Source of the DNA: Gemmatimonadota bacterium
GTDB taxonomy: Bacteria > Gemmatimonadota > Gemmatimonadetes > Longimicrobiales > Gaopeijiaceae
DNA length: 64,000 bases
Reading direction: 5' to 3'
NCBI GenBank assembly: GCA_028873815.1
Contig: JAPPNN010000029.1
Span: forward strand, 41,515-105,514
Positions 32,852-40,903 of the stretch are shown piece by piece. The position numbers were made by a program, and so were the translations under genes. The stretch's first letter is position 1, and each line of letters opens with the position of its first letter. The notes under the pieces were generated by a model. It was not told where the DNA came from. It saw only the letters and a list, made by a program, of their open reading frames with translations, and searched no databases.

Positions 32852-34147
32852 TTACCGCGACAGCGCGCCGTATACGAGCGCACGCAGCTTGGGGTGGTCG
32901 TCCGGTTGCCGGACGCTGCGGAGTTGCGTGAAGTATACGACGACGAGCTGCTCGGCGGGATCGACCCAGTACGTCGTGTGGTAGGCGCCGCCCCATCCGT
33001 AGTCGCCGACGGAACCGGGCTCGCCGGCGGCACCCAGGTCCAGGCGGACCTCGAAACCCAGGCCGAAGCCTCTGCCGGGGCCGAGCAGGTCGCCGACGTG
33101 GTTGGCGGTCATGAGTGCCACGCTCGCGGGCGACAGAATGCGTGCGTCCCCGAGCGTGCCGCCGTTCAGCATCATCTGGAGGAAACGGGCGTAGTCGCGG
33201 GCGGTCGACAGCAGGCCCGCGCCACCCGAGTAGCTCACGCGGGGGCCGTTCACGTACTGCCCCTGCGTGTTCATCCCGGGTCCCTCGGGCGAACGAATCA
33301 GCTTGCCGGCGGAATCGTGGCCGTGTACGGCGGCCAGCCGGGCTTCTTTGCCGGGCGGCAGGTAGAAGTGGGTGTCACGCATGTCGAGGGGCTCGAAGAG
33401 GCGCGTCGCGAGGAATTGGTCCAGCGGGAGGCCGGAGACCTCTTCCACCAGGGCGCCGAGAATGTCGGTGGCGTATCCGTACACGTAGCGATCCCCCGGC
33501 TGCGCCTGAAACGGCAGGGCCGCCATGCGGTCCACGGTCTTGCGCACGGGTTCGTCGCGATGGGCGAAGTACCACCCGGTGATTTCCGCCTCCTGCCAGC
33601 GGTCGCCGCCCGGTCCGTAGCCGTAGGATATGCCTGCCGTATGGGTCAGGAGGTCGCGGATCGTGATCGGCCGGTTCGCCGGCACCACCTCGTACGCGCC
33701 GTCGTCTCCGGGGACCGCCACTTTGGTCTGTGCGAATGCGGGGAGGCGCTTGCCGACCGGGTCGGAGATGAGGAGCGCGCCCTCGTCCTGGAGCATCATG
33801 ACGGCGACGCTGACGACGGCTTTCGTCTGCGACGCGATGCGGAAAACGGCGTCGGGCGTGAGCGGCGCGCCCGTATCGATGTCGCTGTATCCGACGGCCC
33901 GTTCGTAGACGACCGCCCCGTTGCGGAGGACGGCCACGACCGCGCCGGGGAGTTCGCCCTCCATCACATAGTCTTTCAGTACATCCTCGATCAGCGCGAG
34001 ACGGTCCGCTTCGAAGCCCGCATCTTCGGGGGCGATCCTCGGCAGCTCCTGGGCCACGCCCGCGGTCGGGGCGAACGCGGCGAGCGTCGCGAGGGACAGG
34101 TACGAGACCACAGAGAGCGCCCTGGAGGGCAATGGCATGTGCTTCAT
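32852..34147 (-). CDS. Exported serine hydrolase, beta-lactamase family
   Basis: 431 residues from the ATG at 34147, which starts a clean signal peptide ending V-A-Q. The SxxK motif is Ser106-Gln-Thr-Lys109 and the tyrosine motif is Tyr-Gly-Tyr (Y-V-Y-G-Y). The third motif is the variant W-G-G in W-G-G-A-Y-H-T. This is the PF00144 serine hydrolase fold, like EstB-type esterases or DD-carboxypeptidases. It is divergent from the DinB-like gene by 120 bases. Substrate unknown. A second protein of this fold occurs at 24532-25821. Confidence 0.88.
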   Translation of the reverse strand: MKHMPLPSRALSVVSYLSLATLAAFAPTAGVAQELPRIAPEDAGFEADRLALIEDVLKDYVMEGELPGAVVAVLRNGAVVYERAVGYSDIDTGAPLTPDAVFRIASQTKAVVSVAVMMLQDEGALLISDPVGKRLPAFAQTKVAVPGDDGAYEVVPANRPITIRDLLTHTAGISYGYGPGGDRWQEAEITGWYFAHRDEPVRKTVDRMAALPFQAQPGDRYVYGYATDILGALVEEVSGLPLDQFLATRLFEPLDMRDTHFYLPPGKEARLAAVHGHDSAGKLIRSPEGPGMNTQGQYVNGPRVSYSGGAGLLSTARDYARFLQMMLNGGTLGDARILSPASVALMTANHVGDLLGPGRGFGLGFEVRLDLGAAGEPGSVGDYGWGGAYHTTYWVDPAEQLVVVYFTQLRSVRQPDDHPKLRALVYGALSR

Positions 34148-34267
34148 GGAACCGGTCGGGCTGGAGGGATTGGCGTCGGCAAGTCGGCAAGCTAGACTTG
34201 GCAACCCCGGGCGACAACCAGCGCCGCCCGTTCCCGCAACCATTGCGATCGCACAGGACAAGCGAAC

Positions 34268-34738
34268 ATGTCGGCTGCCACCCCCCTCGTCACGCAGCTT
34301 CAGACGTCACTCAAGTACATGAAGACCACGATATCGGTTTTCGACGAGGGTGACTCGGGGTTTGCGCCCCAGCCTGAGCTCTACACGGTGTCGGGTCATA
34401 TCGCGCATGCCGCCGACTCGGTCGACTGGTTCGTGGAGGGGGCGTTCGGCGAGGGTTGGAACATGGACTTCGAAGGCCTCATCGCGGCCGCCAGGGCCGT
34501 CACTTCGCTGGACGATGCGAACGCGTGGCTGGACCGCGCCTACGCCGCGGCCATCGCCGCGATCGAGGCTGCGCCGGACGAGGTCCTGCATGCGCCGATC
34601 CCCGACGAGCGCATCATGCGGGGTGCGCCGCGTGCCGCCATCGTCGGTGCCATCGTGGATCACACGGCCCACCACCGGGGAGCGCTGACGGTCTACGCGC
34701 GGCTCCTCGGCAAGGTGTCGCCGATGCCGTACGGTTGA
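34268..34738 (+). CDS. DinB/YfiT-like protein
   Basis: 156 residues. A four-helix bundle pattern with an early G-H-I-A-H-A-A and a late D-H-T-A-H-H-R-G matches the DinB superfamily (PF12867), whose conserved histidines bind a metal ion. Members include thiol-S-transferases that use mycothiol or bacillithiol. The start at the ATG at 34268 is the natural one. It lies 44 bases before the SDR gene, in the same direction. Confidence 0.78.
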   Translation: MSAATPLVTQLQTSLKYMKTTISVFDEGDSGFAPQPELYTVSGHIAHAADSVDWFVEGAFGEGWNMDFEGLIAAARAVTSLDDANAWLDRAYAAAIAAIEAAPDEVLHAPIPDERIMRGAPRAAIVGAIVDHTAHHRGALTVYARLLGKVSPMPYG

Positions 34739-34781
34739 TCCCGGCGCCTCGGAGTTCGCAGCCCGTGACCTCGCTCAGCCC

Positions 34782-35579
34782 GTGATTTCGCTCGAGGGGA
34801 AGACCGCCGTCGTGACAGGCGCGGCCAGGGGAATCGGGGCCGCGTGTGCCCGGGCCTTCGCCGAGCACGGCGCCGCCGTGGTGCTGGCCGACGTTCTCGC
34901 CGAACAGTGCGCCGAAGCCGCCCGCGGGATTGCCGCCGACACCGGCGCAGCCACCCTCGCCGTACGCACCGACGTCAGCGACGAGAGGGACTGTGCGGCG
35001 CTGCTCGAGGCGTGCGTGGACCGCTTTGGAGGCTGTGACATCCTGCTCAACAACGCCGGGATCATCGTCCCGGGCTCCATTCTCGACGCCACGGTGGAGA
35101 ACTTCGACCGCGTCCTCGCGGTGAACCTCCGCGGCACCTTCCTGGTCAGCCGGCAGATCGCGCGCCACATGGTGGAGCGAGGCACGAAGGGCGTCATCAT
35201 CAACATGTCCTCGACCAACGCGGTCGTCACCATCCCCGACCAGATGGCGTACGCGGCCTCGAAGGGCGGCGTCGCGCAGATGACGAAGGCGATGGCGATG
35301 GCTCTGGCCCCGCACGACATCCGGGTCAACGCGATCGGGCCGGGCACGATCCTCACCGACATGCTCAAGGTCGTGATCGCAAACGACGAAGCCCGGCGCA
35401 CGATCCTGTCGCGCACGCCCATGGGCAGGATCGGCGATCCCGCCGAGGTCGCCAGCGTCGCGGTCTTCCTGGCCTCCGATTACGCCTCGTATCTGACCGG
35501 CGAGACGATCTATCCGGACGGCGGTCGGCTATCCCTCAACTACACCGTACCGGTTCGCGAGGACGGGGAGAAGACGTGA
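34782..35579 (+). CDS. Short-chain dehydrogenase/reductase
   Basis: 265 residues from a GTG at 34782. T-G-A-A-R-G-I-G (nucleotide loop), N-N-A-G, catalytic Ser in N-M-S-S-T and Tyr-x3-Lys in Y-A-A-S-K are intact. The N-A-I-G-P-G-T-I-L-T-D segment marks the classical SDR substrate loop. The stop overlaps the GTG start of the hydantoinase-like gene, so the SDR, HyuAB and the following esterase are one operon. The SDR probably oxidises an alcohol released or used in the same catabolic pathway. Confidence 0.88.
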   Translation: MISLEGKTAVVTGAARGIGAACARAFAEHGAAVVLADVLAEQCAEAARGIAADTGAATLAVRTDVSDERDCAALLEACVDRFGGCDILLNNAGIIVPGSILDATVENFDRVLAVNLRGTFLVSRQIARHMVERGTKGVIINMSSTNAVVTIPDQMAYAASKGGVAQMTKAMAMALAPHDIRVNAIGPGTILTDMLKVVIANDEARRTILSRTPMGRIGDPAEVASVAVFLASDYASYLTGETIYPDGGRLSLNYTVPVREDGEKT

Positions 35580-38500
35580 GCGGCGGCGCGGGCGGGCTTG
35601 CCGCGAGACTCGCGATCGACATCGGGGGGACCTTCACCGACGTTGCCCTGGAGACGGGGGACCGCCTCGTGACCACCAAGGTGCTTACGACCCACGCCGC
35701 GCCCCAGGAGGGCGTGCTGGAAGGCATTCACAAGGTGCTCGGCATCGCCGCGGTGCCTCCCTCGGCCGTGCGGCTGGTCATTCACGGCACGACCCTGGCC
35801 ACCAACGCCGTCATCGAGCGCAAGGGGGCGCGCACCGCGCTCATCGTCAGCGAGGGGCATCGCGACGCCCTGGAGATGGCCCAGGAGAACCGCTTCGAGC
35901 AATACGACATCGGCGTCGACCGGCCGCCCCCACTGGTGCCGCGGCGGTTGCGGCTGCCGGTGCGGGAGCGTGTCGACCGGCACGGACGCGTACTGATTCC
36001 CCTGGACGAAGACGCCGTCCGGGCTCTCGTGCCCGTCCTCGACGAACACGGGATTGAGTCCCTCGCGGTGGGGCTGATCCACGGATACGCCGACCCCGCG
36101 CACGAACAGCGGATTCGGGCGATTATCGCCGAGGAGCGCCCCGGTCTCTTTATCACGCTGGCCTCGGATGTCTGTCCGGAGGTCAGGGAGTACGAGCGTC
36201 TCTCGACGGCCTGCACGAACGCGTACGTCCAGCCCCTGATGTCGCGCTACCTCCAGGGTCTGGCGGAGTCGCTGCGCGAATCGGGGCTCGGCTGTCCCTT
36301 CCTGCTCATGACCTCGGGAGGCGGGCTCACGACGCTGGAGACGGCGGTGGCGGCGCCGGTTCGCCTGGTGGAATCCGGCCCCGCCGGGGGCGCGATCCTG
36401 GCAAGCCATCTGGCTCGGGAACTGGAGCTGGGCGACGTGCTCTCGTTCGACATGGGGGGTACGACCGCCAAGCTCTGCGTGATCGACGGGGGCGAGCCGC
36501 TCCACTCCCGGACCTTCGAGGTGGCGCGCAGCTACCGCTTCAAGCAGGGCAGCGGACTGCCCGTGCGGATTCCGGTGATCGAGATGGTCGAGATCGGTGC
36601 CGGGGGCGGGTCGATCGCGGGGGTGGACGACCTGGATCGCATCCAGGTGGGTCCCGAGAGCGCGGGGTCGGAGCCGGGTCCGGCGGCGTATGGGCGGGGA
36701 GGGGATCGGCCCACCGTGACCGATGCGGACGTGGTGCTGGGACGAATCGAGCCGGAGCTGTTCGCGGATGGCGCGATCGCGCTGGATCGGGGCCGGGCGG
36801 AGGCGGCGATCGGCGGCCGCGTGGGTGCGGAGCTGGGGCTCGACGCCCGGTTGGCCGCGCTGGGGGTAAGCGAGATGGTGGACGAGAACATGTCCAACGC
36901 CGCGCGCACGCACGCGATCGAGTGGGGCAAGGGACTTGTGGGCCGCACGATCGTGGCGTTCGGCGGATCGGCGCCGATTCACGCCGCGCGGCTGGCCGAC
37001 AAGCTGGAACTGGACCGCTTTCTCGTGCCGGGCGACGCCGGGGTCGGTTCGGCGGTCGGGTTCCTCCTGGCGCCGATCTCGTACGAGGTCGTGCGCAGCC
37101 GGTACATGCGCCTGTCCGGGTTCGATGCGCACCTCGTGCGCGATGTGCTCGCCGGGATGAGGGAGGAAGCGGCGGCCGTGGTCGCCGAAGGCGCCCCGGG
37201 GGTTGCCACCACGGAACGGGCGCACGCGTACATGCGGTACGTGGGCCAGGGACACGAGATCGGGGTGGAGTTGCCGCCGGAGGTGATGGCGGGGGCGGCC
37301 GGCGGCGCTGCGCCGCACGGGGCGAATGGCCGGGGTGGTGGGGAACCGATGGCTGCCCTGCGCGCCGCATTCGATCGTGCATACCACGCCGTGTATGGCC
37401 GCACGATACCGGGACTGGATGTGGAGGTGCTCAGTTGGACGCTGGTGGTGTCGGCTCCGGCGCGCTCCCCGGTGCCAGCCGAGTCGCCGGACACGGGCTG
37501 GGCACAGGCCTCGCCGCCCGCAGACCCACCGCGAGCCTCGCCGGCCCCGGACCCGACGCGGGCCTCGCCGCCGCCGCAGCCGATCGCGCAAGCCGAACTC
37601 TTCGATGGCACCGGCGACGGCACGGTGAACGCCGCGGTCCACCACCGCCGTGCCCTCGACCCAGGCGCCCACGTCCGCGGCCCCGCGCTCATCGCCGAAA
37701 CCCAGACCACCACGGTGATCCCGGACGGATGGGAGGCACGGGTGCTGCGCGGCGGCCACCTGCTGGCGGAACGCCGCGCCCGGGGCCTCGCCGCCGCGGG
37801 GATCTCCGCTCTTCAGGACCAGATCATGTGGAGCCGCCTGCTCTCCGTGGTCGAGGAACAGGCCCGGACGCTGGTGCGCACGGCCTTTTCGACGCCGGTG
37901 CGGGAGGCGGGCGACCTCTCGGCGGGCGTCTTCGATCTCTCGGGCCGCATGCTGGCGCAGGCGGTGACCGGCACGCCGGGACACGTCAACGCCATGGCGG
38001 CCTCGGTCGGCTTCTTCCTGCGCGATCATCCGGTGGAGACCCTGGAACAGGGCGACGTGCTCGTGACCAACGATCCGTGGGAGGGGACTGGCCACCTGAA
38101 CGACTTCACCGTCGTCACCCCGGCCTTCCTCAAGGGCCGTCCGGTGGCCCTGTTCGCCGCGACGAGCCACATTGCCGACGTCGGCGGCCGCGGCTTCGGC
38201 GCCGACGCCAACCAGGTGTACGAGGAGGGGCTCCGGATCCCGATCGGCTACCTCATCCGCGCCGGCGCGGTGGACGAGACGCTCATGCGCATGGTGCGCG
38301 CCAATGTGCGTGAGCCGGACGTGGCCCAGGGCGACCTGTACTCGCTGGCGGCGTGCAATCGGACCGGTTGCGACCGCCTCATCGCGATGATGACCGAGTT
38401 CGGGCTGGACTCGCTTGACGAACTGGCCGAAATGATCGTGGCCGCGTCCCGCCGCGCCATGGTGGAGCGGATTCGCGCCCTGCGGCCCGGCATGTACACG

Positions 38501-39466
38501 CACCGCATGACCATCGACGGCTACGACGAGGACCTGGAGCTGGTGTGTGCGCTCACGGTGACTCCGGACGGCATCCACATCGACTTCGACGGCACCTCGC
38601 CCATGTCGCCCTACGGGATCAACGTCCCCGAGACGTACACCCGCGCGTACGCGTCGTTCGGCGTTCGCTGCGTGGTGGGCTCCGAAGTCCCCAACAACGC
38701 GGGCTCGCTGGACACGATCGAGGTCACGGCTCCGCTCGGCTCCCTCCTCAACGCGCCGCCGCCGGCCGCCGTTTCCGCGCGCCATTCCATCGGCCAGATG
38801 CTCCCCGACGTCGTGCTCGGCTGTCTGGCCCAGGCGATGCCCCGGGGGTCCGTGCCAGCCGAGGGGGCTTCGTGCCTGTGGAATCCGGTGTTCATGGGTG
38901 GGCCGGGGCTCACGGGGTCTCATCCGTACGGCGACGCGGAACCGTTCGTCGTCAACCCGTTCCACACCGGCGGCACCGGCGCCCGTCCCGGCAAGGACGG
39001 GCTCTCCGCGACCTCGTTCCCGTCGGGAGTGCGCAGTACACCGATCGAGATCACCGAGACGGTGGCGCCCCTCATCTTCTGGCGGAAGGAATACATTCCC
39101 GACTCCGGTGGTGCGGGCGAGTATCGCGGAGGTCTGGGCCAGGTCATGGAGATCGCGCACGCCGAGGGCGCACCCTTTGCCGTGTCCAAGATGTTCGAGC
39201 GCGTCCGCAACGCGGCGCGGGGCCGGGAGGGGGGAGGCAACGGTGCCCCGGGCCGGGTCTACGTTCCGGGCGCCGGCGAGATGCGGGTCAAGGGCCGCGA
39301 GGTCGTGCCGCCCGGCCACCGGATCGTTCTGGAGACGCCCGGGGGCGGAGGGTTGGGAGATCCCTGCCGGCGTGACCCGAAGAAGGTCGAAGAAGACGTG
39401 GTCGACGGATTCGTGAGCGCCGAGCAGGCGCACGGGTCCTACAACGGCGGCGGAGGGACCCCCTGA
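35576..39466 (+). CDS. Fused hydantoinase/oxoprolinase HyuA-HyuB protein
   Basis: 1296 residues from a GTG overlapping the SDR stop. Residues ~11-600 are the HyuA part (A-I-D-I-G-G-T-F-T-D-V nucleotide-binding loop, later D-M-G-G-T-T-A-K, and G-A-G-G-G-S-I). A Pro/Ala/Ser-rich linker occupies about 627-675. Residues ~740-1290 are HyuB (N-A-M-A-A-S-V-G motif, T-N-D-P-W-E-G-T-G-H, D-G-T-S-P and a G-G-G-G-L-G-D-P end). Separate subunits are more common; a fused form matches 5-oxoprolinase and N-methylhydantoinase architecture. It hydrolyses cyclic amides with or without ATP; the exact substrate is unknown. The next gene begins inside its stop codon. Confidence 0.9.
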   Translation: MSGGAGGLAARLAIDIGGTFTDVALETGDRLVTTKVLTTHAAPQEGVLEGIHKVLGIAAVPPSAVRLVIHGTTLATNAVIERKGARTALIVSEGHRDALEMAQENRFEQYDIGVDRPPPLVPRRLRLPVRERVDRHGRVLIPLDEDAVRALVPVLDEHGIESLAVGLIHGYADPAHEQRIRAIIAEERPGLFITLASDVCPEVREYERLSTACTNAYVQPLMSRYLQGLAESLRESGLGCPFLLMTSGGGLTTLETAVAAPVRLVESGPAGGAILASHLARELELGDVLSFDMGGTTAKLCVIDGGEPLHSRTFEVARSYRFKQGSGLPVRIPVIEMVEIGAGGGSIAGVDDLDRIQVGPESAGSEPGPAAYGRGGDRPTVTDADVVLGRIEPELFADGAIALDRGRAEAAIGGRVGAELGLDARLAALGVSEMVDENMSNAARTHAIEWGKGLVGRTIVAFGGSAPIHAARLADKLELDRFLVPGDAGVGSAVGFLLAPISYEVVRSRYMRLSGFDAHLVRDVLAGMREEAAAVVAEGAPGVATTERAHAYMRYVGQGHEIGVELPPEVMAGAAGGAAPHGANGRGGGEPMAALRAAFDRAYHAVYGRTIPGLDVEVLSWTLVVSAPARSPVPAESPDTGWAQASPPADPPRASPAPDPTRASPPPQPIAQAELFDGTGDGTVNAAVHHRRALDPGAHVRGPALIAETQTTTVIPDGWEARVLRGGHLLAERRARGLAAAGISALQDQIMWSRLLSVVEEQARTLVRTAFSTPVREAGDLSAGVFDLSGRMLAQAVTGTPGHVNAMAASVGFFLRDHPVETLEQGDVLVTNDPWEGTGHLNDFTVVTPAFLKGRPVALFAATSHIADVGGRGFGADANQVYEEGLRIPIGYLIRAGAVDETLMRMVRANVREPDVAQGDLYSLAACNRTGCDRLIAMMTEFGLDSLDELAEMIVAASRRAMVERIRALRPGMYTHRMTIDGYDEDLELVCALTVTPDGIHIDFDGTSPMSPYGINVPETYTRAYASFGVRCVVGSEVPNNAGSLDTIEVTAPLGSLLNAPPPAAVSARHSIGQMLPDVVLGCLAQAMPRGSVPAEGASCLWNPVFMGGPGLTGSHPYGDAEPFVVNPFHTGGTGARPGKDGLSATSFPSGVRSTPIEITETVAPLIFWRKEYIPDSGGAGEYRGGLGQVMEIAHAEGAPFAVSKMFERVRNAARGREGGGNGAPGRVYVPGAGEMRVKGREVVPPGHRIVLETPGGGGLGDPCRRDPKKVEEDVVDGFVSAEQAHGSYNGGGGTP

Positions 39467-40371
39467 TTCGGCCGGGGCGGCCAGGGCGGCTGCTGGTATT
39501 CCTCGCGCTCGGCGCGGCCGCATGCGATGCTTCGTCCACCGACTCCACAGGCGACACGCCGGCTGCCCCGTCCGTCTTCATCATCGGCGGCGATCGTCCG
39601 GCCACGCTGGTCCGCCCCCTGGACTACACGGCCGGCACTCGTCTTCCCCTGGTGATCGCACTCCACGGTTATACCAGCAACTCCGCCAACACCAATCGCT
39701 ATTTCGGCCTGTCGCAACGCGTCACGCGCGACCAGTTTGCGCTGATCCTGCCCAACGGAACCCGCAATCCCGAGGGCGCCAACTTCTGGAACGCCACGGA
39801 CTATTGCTGCGATTTCTGGGGCACCGGTGTGGATGATGTCGGGTACCTGAACGGCCTGGTGGTCGAGGCGGACGAGCACATCGTCGCCGACGGAGTCTAT
39901 CTCGTCGGGCTCTCGAATGGCGCCTTCATGTCCTACCGGATGGCATGCGAGTCGATGCCGGGACTGCGGGGCATCGTGCCCGTCGCCGGCACCACCTTTG
40001 ACGATCCCGAGCGGTGTGCGGGAGCCGCGCCCGTCTCCGTGCTGCACATTCACGGCACGGCGGATGTCGTGATCCGGTACGGCGGCGGCAGCAGCAACAC
40101 GGGCAACACCCACTATCCCGGTGCCGAGGAGAGCGTCCGCCGGTGGGCTGCCCGCGCGGGGTGCGATCTCGACGCCGCTGAAACGCTGGAACCTCTCGAT
40201 CTCGATTTCACGCTGTCGGGCGCGGAAACGCAGCCGCTCCGATACCGCGCGGGATGCGCGCAAGGAGTCACCGTCGAATTGTGGACGATCGAGCAGGGCG
40301 CCCACGTGCCGGCGTTCGATCCCGACAGGATCGGCGCACGCCTCATCGACTGGCTCTTCGCGGGGCGCTGA
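39463..40371 (+). CDS. Lipoprotein esterase, PHB-depolymerase-like, apparent CTG start
   Basis: A 302-codon frame opens at CTG 39463, overlapping the HyuAB stop (CTGA), with a GGAGGG SD at 39452-39457. ATT at 39466 is another candidate; no ATG, GTG or TTG in this frame precedes the signal sequence. The first 20 residues are R-rich then hydrophobic and end in A-A-A-C, a lipobox. The body is an alpha/beta hydrolase of the LpqC/PHB depolymerase type: L-H-G-Y-T-S-N oxyanion loop, nucleophile Ser in G-L-S-N-G, and His in G-A-H-V-P. It probably acts on an ester in the periplasm or at the membrane. Starting at the GTG at 39652 would remove the lipoprotein signal and half of the first strand. Confidence 0.75.
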   Translation: MIRPGRPGRLLVFLALGAAACDASSTDSTGDTPAAPSVFIIGGDRPATLVRPLDYTAGTRLPLVIALHGYTSNSANTNRYFGLSQRVTRDQFALILPNGTRNPEGANFWNATDYCCDFWGTGVDDVGYLNGLVVEADEHIVADGVYLVGLSNGAFMSYRMACESMPGLRGIVPVAGTTFDDPERCAGAAPVSVLHIHGTADVVIRYGGGSSNTGNTHYPGAEESVRRWAARAGCDLDAAETLEPLDLDFTLSGAETQPLRYRAGCAQGVTVELWTIEQGAHVPAFDPDRIGARLIDWLFAGR

Positions 40372-40413
40372 ACTCGTCCGGCCGGAACGCGAATCCAAAA
40401 TGTCAAGCAAACA

Positions 40414-40426
40414 TTACATAATGTAA
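40414..40426. repeat. AT-rich palindrome between convergent genes
   Basis: TTACAT and ATGTAA face each other across a single A; another TTTACATT follows 3 bases later. It lies in the 69-base gap between two convergent genes. The half-site resembles the palindrome at the antitoxin promoter (25982-26002), so it could be an operator remnant rather than a terminator. Confidence 0.45.
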
Positions 40427-40440
40427 ACTTTACATTCCAC

Positions 40441-40851
40441 TCATTCGCTCGGGCACTCCGGATAGATCACCAGCGACTCCAGGTCCTCCGTGATCGCCTG
40501 GTACACCGTCTCGGGCTCCGCCGGGTTCTCGTTCTCGATCCAGCCGCCGCACTGCGCTCCGCCGGACATCTCGCCCTGGTATCGCACGCGCCCGCTTTCG
40601 TGATACACCGTCAGCTCGCCCTCCCAGGTGCCGCTCCGCAGACTGGCCTCCAGTTGCAGGAGGCTGTCTTCGCCCGGAAAGTGGCGGACGACGCGGCCCG
40701 AGTAGGGCAACATCGAGGCCGGGTCGAGATAGGTGCTGTCCTGAATGATCAGCTCCTCGAGATTGCGCGTGGGGGTCGGAACGCACGCAAAGAGCGCGGG
40801 GGCGAGCAGGCATGCGAACAGCGCCGCGCCGCGGGTCAGCCGCGACGACAT
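40441..40851 (-). CDS. Small lipoprotein with MORN/YwqK-like repeats
   Basis: 136 residues from the ATG at 40851; an ATG at 40905 would extend the protein upstream, overlapping the divergent gene's start. A basic n-region and a hydrophobic helix end at L-F-A-C, a lipobox, so it is a lipoprotein. The mature part has repeats of about 23 residues with G-x-V-V-R-x-F-P, G-T-W-E-G-E-L-T-V-Y-H and G-R-V-R-Y-Q-G-E, the MORN/YwqK pattern. Two Cys follow near C-G-G-W and at the end. Such proteins are envelope-associated and of unknown function. Confidence 0.68.
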   Translation of the reverse strand: MSSRLTRGAALFACLLAPALFACVPTPTRNLEELIIQDSTYLDPASMLPYSGRVVRHFPGEDSLLQLEASLRSGTWEGELTVYHESGRVRYQGEMSGGAQCGGWIENENPAEPETVYQAITEDLESLVIYPECPSE

Positions 40852-40903
40852 CCGGCGCCGGGGCCTTGAACGATGGTCCGAACCTCGTACAGATTGCTTC
40901 ACC

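Noticed and set aside
32780..34195. A 471-codon plus-strand frame opposite the serine hydrolase
   Set aside because: The minus strand shows SxxK, YxY and a signal peptide. The plus frame has no recognisable content.
35540..39523. A very long open frame antisense to the HyuA-HyuB gene
   Set aside because: High G+C DNA gives long antisense frames. Its product is Arg/His-rich and low in recognisable motifs, and the plus strand carries clear HyuA and HyuB motifs.
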